DNA from: JACJWR01 sp044326505
GTDB taxonomy: Bacteria; Actinomycetota; Actinomycetes; S36-B12; UBA10799
Direction of reading: 5' to 3'
DNA length: 5,673 nucleotides
NCBI GenBank assembly: GCA_044326505.1
Contig: JBIRBF010000178.1
Span: forward strand, 1-5,673
The translations under genes were made by a program, and so were the position numbers. Shown in pieces: positions 1-5,673 of the stretch (its first letter is position 1; every line of letters starts with the position of its first letter). A model generated the notes under the pieces. That model was not told the origin of the DNA. It was given only the letters and a program-made list of their open reading frames with translations, and did not search any database.

Positions 1-216
1 AATGTCATGTTCGATCAGGAACGTCAGGTTATCCATGACGGCGGTGGGGGTCGTGAAATCCACGACAACCTCGACGCCTGCTGCCACCAGGCCAGCCAGG
101 TCGTCGCCTACATCGAGGGCTGCGCCCAGGTCCATGTCCTCGGCCGCGTCGACCGCCCGACAGACCTCTCGACCCATGCGCCCCTGCGCTCCCAGAACTC
201 CCACGCGCAACGTCAT
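1..216 (-). CDS. dapB: 4-hydroxy-tetrahydrodipicolinate reductase, N-terminal part
   Basis: DapB reduces hydroxy-tetrahydrodipicolinate with NAD(P)H in the diaminopimelate/lysine pathway, supplying the cross-linking residue of peptidoglycan. Only the first 72 residues are in the window; the gene runs off the low-coordinate edge. The Rossmann dinucleotide-binding start is clear: MTLRVGVLGAQGRMG at 1-15 with the G9-x-x-G12-x-x-G15 pattern, then an acidic ALDVGDD at 33-39 that includes the strand-end aspartate D35. The conserved VVVDFTTP at 50-57 is followed by VMDNL. The catalytic histidine and lysine of the family lie beyond the edge and cannot be checked. The start ATG overlaps the protease stop as ATGA, which indicates co-transcription and probably coupled translation. 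The identification is strong despite truncation. Confidence 0.95.
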   Translation of the reverse strand, partial: MTLRVGVLGAQGRMGREVCRAVDAAEDMDLGAALDVGDDLAGLVAAGVEVVVDFTTPTAVMDNLTFLIEHDI

Positions 217-1679
217 TCCCCGTCCTCCGATCGGGTCCGCTGGTCTGCACCGGCCCCTCCCGCCGGCGCCGGCACCTCCGGCCCCACGGTACTGAGGAAT
301 CTGGGCCCCGCCAGCAGGGTGGCGGCCAGCTCGTGGACAGCGTCAGCGGTGACCGCGTCGAACCCGGCCAGGGATTCCTCGGTCTCGATGAGCACGCCTG
401 TGGCCAGTTCGGCCGTGCCCAACTCCATCATGCGGGCGCCGCTCCGCTCGAGCCCGAGCACCAGCGAGCCGGCCTCCTGGCCTCGACCTCGCGCGACCTC
501 GTCGTCGGTCAGGCCCTCTGCGGCCACCTCGGCCAGCACGGAGAGCACCACATCCACCGTGGCCTCGGCCTTGGCCGGCATTGTCCCGCTGTAGACGCCG
601 AACGATCCGGCATCGGAGTATCGGCTGGCGAACGAGCCGACCGAGTAGGCCAGTCCGCGGTTCTCGCGCACCTCCTGGAACAACCGGCTGGACATCCCGC
701 CGCCGAGGGCGGCGTCCAGCACACCCAGGGCGTAGCGCCGGGCGTCCATGCGCGCCAGCCCCGGCATTCCAAGGACGATATTGACCTGCTCAGTGTCGCG
801 CTGGCGGGCTCGGGCAGCAGCGAAGCCGCCGGCCTGCGCAGAGGTCTGGTGCAACAGCGGTGTCGTCGCTGGGGGCACCGGCCGGATGCCCGGCGGTGCC
901 ACGAGCCTGCGGGCGGTGTCGAGTTCCGCGACGGGCACGAATCGCTGTCGCGGTGCTCCGCTGGGCGCCCAATCCGGCCCCGCCGCGGCCACCGCTGTGG
1001 CGACTGCCGAGGCTACGGCGCTGTGTTCCAGGCCGCCTGCCGCCACAACCGCGATGTTGTCCGGCGTGTACCACCGGCGGTAATGCGCACGGACCTCGTC
1101 CGGGGTTATCTCGCCGATGCTGGTGGGAGTGCCGATGATGGGCCGCGCCAGGGTGCTGCCGGCGTAGAGCATCGCCGCAAACGACTCGTGCGCGACACCT
1201 GAGGGATCGTCGTCGTGCATGGCGATCTCCTCGAGCACCACTTCGCGCTCGGACTCCACGTCGGCGTCAGTGATCAGCGCCGAGGTGATCATGTCGAGCA
1301 GCACATCGACTGCCAGCGGCAGGTCCCGGTCGATCACACGCGCGTAGAAGCACGTGTATTCCTTGGTGGTGAAGGCATTGAGCTCGCCGCCCACCGCATC
1401 GATCGCCGCCGAGATCTGCAGCGCGGTGCGCCGCCTCGTGCCCTTGAACAGCAGGTGCTCCAAGAAGTGGCTGGCACCTGCGACCCGATCGTCCTCGTCG
1501 CGGGAACCGACGGGCACGACGACGCCCACGCTCACCGACCGGGACGCAGGCATCGCTTCGGTGAGCAGGCGCACGCCGGGATCGACCACGGAGCGGCGGA
1601 TGATGCTGCCGTCCGGGTCGATCGCCAGCGTGAGCGTCTCCCCCGGCGCGCAGGCGCCGGGGGCGGGCAGATCGATCAT
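213..1679 (-). CDS. pepR: M16 family (pitrilysin/MPP-like) zinc metalloprotease, PepR type
   Basis: This is a zinc peptidase of the mitochondrial-processing-peptidase-like group, presumably cytoplasmic since no signal peptide or membrane segment is seen; its substrates are unknown. The inverted zinc motif HFLEH is at 71-75 (H71, E74, H75), and the third ligand fits E151 in VVLEEI. The first domain spans about 28-230. The second holds GGGMSSRLFQEVREN (326-340) and RGLAYSVGSF (341-350), with the R338/Y345 pair typical of the group. At 488 residues it is longer than the roughly 420-440 usual for the family. The excess is a 25-residue N-terminal extension, a Pro/Ala/Gln-rich linker (about 262-296) and an Ala/Gly-rich tail (about 468-488). 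No ATG, GTG or TTG lies between codon 1 and the GTG at codon 31, which is already inside the conserved region, so the ATG at 1679 is the best start. It has no Shine-Dalgarno (the gap to pnp is 9 bases), suggesting coupled translation. The symbol follows the mycobacterial gene in the same position after gpsI. Confidence 0.93.
   Translation of the reverse strand: MIDLPAPGACAPGETLTLAIDPDGSIIRRSVVDPGVRLLTEAMPASRSVSVGVVVPVGSRDEDDRVAGASHFLEHLLFKGTRRRTALQISAAIDAVGGELNAFTTKEYTCFYARVIDRDLPLAVDVLLDMITSALITDADVESEREVVLEEIAMHDDDPSGVAHESFAAMLYAGSTLARPIIGTPTSIGEITPDEVRAHYRRWYTPDNIAVVAAGGLEHSAVASAVATAVAAAGPDWAPSGAPRQRFVPVAELDTARRLVAPPGIRPVPPATTPLLHQTSAQAGGFAAARARQRDTEQVNIVLGMPGLARMDARRYALGVLDAALGGGMSSRLFQEVRENRGLAYSVGSFASRYSDAGSFGVYSGTMPAKAEATVDVVLSVLAEVAAEGLTDDEVARGRGQEAGSLVLGLERSGARMMELGTAELATGVLIETEESLAGFDAVTADAVHELAATLLAGPRFLSTVGPEVPAPAGGAGADQRTRSEDGE
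224..228 (-). promoter_or_regulatory. dapB ribosome binding site inside the end of the protease gene
   Basis: Minus-strand GGAGG lies 7 bases before the dapB ATG (214-216), within the last codons of the upstream protease gene. It allows independent or re-initiated translation at the ATGA overlap and supports this start. Confidence 0.75.
1640..1663 (-). other. 10-bp all-GC perfect hairpin in the first codons of the M16 protease gene
   Basis: Minus-strand CCCCCGGCGC (1654-1663) and GCGCCGGGGG (1640-1649) are exact reverse complements around a CUGC loop. It begins 26 bases after the pnp stop and 16 bases into the protease gene (codons 6-14). No U-run follows. Candidate roles are a 3' barrier stabilising pnp mRNA, partial attenuation, or a brake on protease initiation. 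Confidence 0.55.
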
Positions 1680-1688
1680 GGCGCCGGA

Positions 1689-3899
<2,211 letters not shown>

Positions 3900-3968
3900 G
3901 GGCTCCTCCTTGATACGAGCCCTGCGAAGGCACGCGGCGGCGGGCGGCGATCGTCGATCGAGGGCTCG
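3900..3968 (-). promoter_or_regulatory. pnp leader with two mutually exclusive stems, one covering the ribosome binding site
   Basis: The minus-strand segment AGGGCUCG (3916-3923) can pair upstream with CGAGCCCU (3961-3968), giving eight perfect pairs around a 37-base loop and leaving the Shine-Dalgarno free. Six of the same bases, GGGCUC (3917-3922), can instead pair with GAGCCC (3900-3905), which holds the end of the Shine-Dalgarno and the spacer up to the start codon. That alternative has an 11-base loop and would hinder initiation. The complementarity is directly visible. PNPase is known to autoregulate through its mRNA leader in E. coli; a switch here is my inference. Confidence 0.4.
3903..3911 (-). 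promoter_or_regulatory. pnp ribosome binding site (fixes the start)
   Basis: Minus-strand AAGGAGGAG ends 3 bases before ATG at 3897-3899, with its AGGAGG core 5 bases from the start. This identifies that ATG as the pnp start and excludes the in-frame upstream extension to 4019, which has no family-like sequence. Confidence 0.9.
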
Positions 3969-3991
3969 CCAGGCATGCCGCCTGGCTCGAG
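3965..3991 (-). other. Hairpin in the rpsO-pnp intergenic region
   Basis: Minus-strand GCCAGGC (3980-3986) pairs with GCCUGGC (3968-3974) around the 5-base loop GGCAU, with three further outer pairs after a 2-base bulge. RNase III cleavage of an rpsO-pnp intergenic hairpin is established in E. coli and Streptomyces. This stem is a candidate for that role, though it is short for a classical RNase III substrate. Confidence 0.45.
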
Positions 3992-4019
3992 TCCACCACC
4001 GAGGACCGACACCTCGCAT

Positions 4020-4035
4020 CCGCCGGTGCCGGCGG
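4020..4035 (-). other. Perfect inverted repeat downstream of rpsO
   Basis: Minus-strand CCGCCG and CGGCGG flank a GCAC loop, a 6-bp all-GC stem 26 bases after the rpsO stop codon. The following bases (AUGCGAGG) are not U-rich, so a normal intrinsic terminator is unlikely. It may protect the rpsO mRNA 3' end, or be a processing or pausing site between rpsO and pnp. Confidence 0.4.
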
Positions 4036-4061
4036 GGCGCTGGTGTTGGGTTGTGGTGCGG

Positions 4062-4331
4062 CTATCGGCGCAGGCCGAGACGCTCGATCAGGGATCGGTA
4101 GCGCTCGATGTCGGTGTCAGCCACGTAGTTGAGCAGACGACGGCGACGACCCACGAGCAGCAGCAGGCCGCGGCGCGAGTGGTGGTCGTGCTTGTGCGTC
4201 TTGAGGTGCTCAGTCAGGTGCGAGATACGGTGCGAGAGCAGCGCGATCTGCACCTCCGGCGAACCTGTGTCGCCTGGGTGCGTGGCGTACTCCGTGATGA
4301 TCTGCTGCCTGGTCTCGGAATCGGTCGGCAT
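4062..4331 (-). CDS. rpsO: 30S ribosomal protein S15
   Basis: S15 is a primary binder of 16S rRNA in the central domain of the small subunit and also forms an intersubunit bridge. The 89-residue length is exactly that of the family. Signature segments are GDTGSPEVQ at 20-28, the strongly conserved DHHSRRGLLLLVG at 49-61 and the C-terminus IERLGLRR at 82-89. H42, D49 and S52, which in E. coli S15 contact the G-U/G-C site and three-way junction, are all present. The ATG start is preceded by AGAGGAACA, a moderate Shine-Dalgarno at a slightly short distance. It stands between ribF and pnp, as in many bacteria, where rpsO and pnp are partly co-transcribed. Its leader carries a hairpin that may serve autoregulation. 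Confidence 0.98.
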   Translation of the reverse strand: MPTDSETRQQIITEYATHPGDTGSPEVQIALLSHRISHLTEHLKTHKHDHHSRRGLLLLVGRRRRLLNYVADTDIERYRSLIERLGLRR

Positions 4332-4410
4332 TGTTCCTCTCGGACGCGGTCGGGCCTCGGGTCGTGTGCGCGGCTTGCTGCGCGGCCAACGAGGGCGTTA
4401 TCGGAAGTCG

Positions 4411-4436
4411 GATCACCGGGCGTCCGTCCAGTGACC
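4411..4436 (-). promoter_or_regulatory. Hairpin in the rpsO leader, candidate S15 autoregulatory element
   Basis: In the minus-strand RNA, GGUCACUGG (4428-4436) pairs with CCGGUGAUC (4411-4419). All nine positions pair, two as G-U, around the 8-base loop ACGGACGC. It would lie about 5 bases from the predicted 5' end of the rpsO transcript. S15 represses its own synthesis by binding leader RNA in several bacterial groups, and it recognises G-U next to G-C pairs. Both G-U pairs in this stem are flanked by G-C pairs. The pairing is directly visible; binding by S15 is inference. Confidence 0.45.
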
Positions 4437-4447
4437 GTCTGCGGGGC

Positions 4448-4453
4448 AGTCTA
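4448..4453 (-). promoter_or_regulatory. Candidate -10 element of an rpsO promoter
   Basis: The minus strand reads TAGACT here, matching the actinobacterial TANNNT -10 consensus, 116 bases before the rpsO start codon. Transcription would begin near 4441 and give a leader of about 110 bases. I see no convincing TTGACA-like -35 at 16-18 bases, which is common for actinobacterial promoters but limits confidence. A promoter ahead of rpsO is expected from work on Streptomyces rpsO-pnp operons. Confidence 0.35.
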
Positions 4454-4481
4454 GCCGACAGCTCGCGCGTCCCATCCCGGT

Positions 4482-4512
4482 GGGGCGCGCGGGCGGCGGC
4501 CGACGGCACCCC
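4482..4512 (-). terminator. Possible hairpin after ribF
   Basis: In the minus-strand RNA, GGGGUGC (4506-4512) can pair with GCGCCCC (4482-4488). That is seven pairs including one G-U, around a 17-base GC-rich loop. It begins 2 bases after the ribF stop. No U-run follows, so it is not a classical intrinsic terminator; it could be a U-less actinobacterial terminator, a 3'-end stabiliser, or chance in GC-rich DNA. Confidence 0.3.
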
Positions 4513-4514
4513 GC

Positions 4515-5471
4515 TCAGCGCAGGCCGAGGTACTCGCGGGCGAGCTCGACGTCGTGGCCCATCTGCTCGACGAGTTTGTCGGCCGAGGTGAATTTGACCT
4601 GGCGGCGCAGTCGCCCGACGAAATCCACTCCGGCCATACGGTCGTAGATGTCGAAGTCCTCCGGCGCGTCGATGGCGTAGGCCTCGACCGTCAGCTGCTC
4701 GCCCTGGAACGTCGCATTGCGTCCGACGCTGATGGCGGCCGGGTACGACTGCTCGGCGTCACCGTACGGGGATACCACGAGCCTGCCCGCGTACACGCCT
4801 TCAGCCGGCACGGCGGCCAGCGGTGTCGGGAGGAGGTTGGCCGTGGGGTAGCCCAGGTCTCGCCCGCGCTGATGACCGCGCACCACCTGCCCCTCGACCC
4901 GATGCGGTCGGGCAAGTCCGCGACCAGCCGCCGCCACATCACCCTCGGCGACGTAGGCCCGGATCTCGGTCGAGCTGAGCGGCGTGTCCTCCCGGCCGAC
5001 CAGGCCCTGCCGGAGCAGCGGCACCGCATCGACTTCCATCCCCGCGCAGCCACCGACCTCGCGCAGCATGGCCACATCGCCGCGCGCCCGGTTACCGAAG
5101 CGGAAGTTCTCGCCGACGACCACCAGCCTTGCCCCTAATTCTCCGATCAGCAGGCTGTCGATGAAGTCCTCCGGCTGCTGGGCGGCCAGCTCGGCGTCGA
5201 AGGGCAGCACCAGAGCGACGTCCACACCGAGCCACTCCATCAAGTCCAGCCTCTGCGCCAGCGTCGCCAGGCGGGTCGGTGGCTGCGGCTTGACAACCTC
5301 GGCCGGGTTGGGATCGAAGGTGACCACGACGCAGCGCTCGCCGCGGGCGCGCGCATCCGCCATGGCTCGGCGCAGCAGCACCCGATGACCACGATGTACG
5401 CCGTCGAAGACCCCAATGGCGACCGCCGGCTTCCCCCGCTCGACGTCGTTAAGACCGTACCAGCGCTCCAC
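4515..5471 (-). CDS. ribF: Bifunctional riboflavin kinase / FMN adenylyltransferase (FAD synthetase)
   Basis: This cytoplasmic enzyme phosphorylates riboflavin to FMN with ATP and then adenylylates FMN to FAD. The 318-residue length is normal for the bacterial two-domain form. The N-terminal nucleotidyltransferase domain (about 1-180) shows the HxGH-type motif GVFDGVHRGH at 20-29, TFDPNP at 51-56, VGENFRFG at 119-126 and SSTEIR at 166-171. The C-terminal riboflavin kinase domain (about 187-315) shows GRDLGYPTANL at 203-213, GVYAG at 225-229, TVEAY at 261-265 and the FVGRLR segment at 284-289. The usual kinase motif GTNPTF appears here as GRNATF (250-255), a small departure. The GTG start is fixed by a strong Shine-Dalgarno, and the N-terminus MERWYGL resembles that of actinobacterial relatives. 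It follows an unidentified gene by 15 bases and is 183 bases upstream of rpsO. The assignment is firm; the effect of the GRNATF change is unknown. Confidence 0.97.
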   Translation of the reverse strand: MERWYGLNDVERGKPAVAIGVFDGVHRGHRVLLRRAMADARARGERCVVVTFDPNPAEVVKPQPPTRLATLAQRLDLMEWLGVDVALVLPFDAELAAQQPEDFIDSLLIGELGARLVVVGENFRFGNRARGDVAMLREVGGCAGMEVDAVPLLRQGLVGREDTPLSSTEIRAYVAEGDVAAAGRGLARPHRVEGQVVRGHQRGRDLGYPTANLLPTPLAAVPAEGVYAGRLVVSPYGDAEQSYPAAISVGRNATFQGEQLTVEAYAIDAPEDFDIYDRMAGVDFVGRLRRQVKFTSADKLVEQMGHDVELAREYLGLR

Positions 5472-5483
5472 CGGGCTCCTCCT
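5472..5483 (-). promoter_or_regulatory. ribF ribosome binding site (supports the GTG start)
   Basis: The minus strand reads AGGAGGAGCCCG directly before GTG at 5469-5471. The AGGAGG core sits 6 bases from the start codon, an ideal distance. This supports GTG as the true ribF start. The whole site lies in the 15-base gap after the upstream gene's stop codon. Confidence 0.85.
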
Positions 5484-5486
5484 GGG

Positions 5487-5673
5487 TCAGTCGATCGGGT
5501 CGGTCAGGACGATGACAGGCGCCAGCATTCCACGTTCGACGCGGACGATCGCGGCCACATCGCCGCGCGCCACGGCCGCTACCTCGCGACCCTCGTACTC
5601 GTCGTACCCGTCGAACTGGAACCCACGTTTCACGGCGCAGTAGATTGCCCCGTACCCGGACATCGAGATGTAC
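5487..5673 (-). CDS. Unidentified protein, C-terminal fragment (5' end outside window)
   Basis: The minus-strand frame is open from the window edge to a TGA at 5487-5489, giving about 61 visible residues. The readable part runs from YISMSGYGAIYCAVKRGF to a hydrophobic tail ending VIVLTDPID. About 83% of codons end in G or C, as expected of a real gene here, and the stop lies 15 bases before the ribF start, so it is probably co-transcribed with ribF. An in-frame ATG at 5661-5663 would give a complete 58-residue protein, but the 10 bases visible before it contain no Shine-Dalgarno, so I treat the gene as truncated by the window. I do not recognise the family. Synteny in many actinobacteria would put truB (tRNA pseudouridine-55 synthase) near here, but these residues do not look like the TruB C-terminal domain I know. 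No membrane segment or catalytic motif is evident; the segment is acidic and aromatic (GYDEYEGREV) followed by alternating hydrophobic stretches. Confidence 0.6.
   Translation of the reverse strand, partial: YISMSGYGAIYCAVKRGFQFDGYDEYEGREVAAVARGDVAAIVRVERGMLAPVIVLTDPID

Noticed and set aside
262..273. Twelve-base palindrome GCCGGCGCCGGC near the end of the protease gene
   Set aside because: It lies in Ala/Gly/Pro codons of the tail, is made of repeated GCCGGC units, and such palindromes are expected in DNA this GC-rich.
3900..4019. In-frame N-terminal extension of pnp to an ATG at 4019
   Set aside because: The added 40 residues are Arg-rich and unlike any PNPase N-terminus, whereas the ATG at 3899 has an excellent Shine-Dalgarno and gives the family's usual length.
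4068..4529. Twelve-base repeat GCGCAGGCCGAG at 4068-4079 and 4518-4529
   Set aside because: Both copies encode the Leu-Gly-Leu-Arg near the C-termini of S15 and RibF. Shared codon preference explains them; I see no element or recombination sign around them.
3900..5483. Identical AGGAGGAGCCC before both pnp and ribF
   Set aside because: Most of the match is the Shine-Dalgarno itself; ribF has no counterpart of the upstream pairing partner seen at pnp, so a shared control element is not supported.

Overview
The window is a stretch of very GC-rich chromosome with strong G/C bias at third codon positions. All supported genes lie on the minus strand. Read in transcription order (from high to low coordinates) they are: the C-terminal end of an unidentified gene, ribF (FAD synthetase), rpsO (ribosomal protein S15), pnp (polynucleotide phosphorylase), an M16 zinc protease of the mycobacterial PepR type, and the start of dapB (dihydrodipicolinate reductase). 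This order and the protein signatures point to an Actinomycetota (high-GC Gram-positive) chromosome. Examples are the GSNGSTSMGSV active-site segment of PNPase, the S15 sequence, and the PNPase-protease-DapB neighbourhood. I cannot name the genus. The lipoprotein gene that separates rpsO from pnp in Mycobacterium tuberculosis is absent.

Layout. At 5487-5673 is the end of a gene I do not recognise, followed 15 bases later by ribF (4515-5471, GTG start, strong Shine-Dalgarno). The 183-base gap 4332-4514 holds a GC hairpin after ribF, a possible -10 element and a 9-bp hairpin in the rpsO leader. After rpsO (4062-4331) the 162-base gap 3900-4061 holds several inverted repeats. Two of these are mutually exclusive alternatives around the pnp ribosome binding site. 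Then come pnp (1689-3899), the M16 protease (213-1679) only 9 bases downstream, and dapB (from 216 to beyond the window edge), whose start overlaps the protease stop codon as ATGA. The spacing suggests that pnp, the protease and dapB are co-transcribed, and perhaps also rpsO.

Functionally this is housekeeping DNA: flavin cofactor synthesis, small-subunit assembly, RNA turnover, proteolysis and lysine/diaminopimelate (peptidoglycan precursor) synthesis. I see no mobile element, CRISPR array, tRNA/rRNA gene or defence system. The points worth a second look are RNA-level structures: a possible RBS-sequestering switch before pnp, a 10-bp all-GC hairpin inside the first codons of the protease gene, and the leader hairpin of rpsO. 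The unrecognised gene before ribF is also of interest. All long plus-strand reading frames, including one of 878 codons opposite pnp, are best explained as high-GC shadows.
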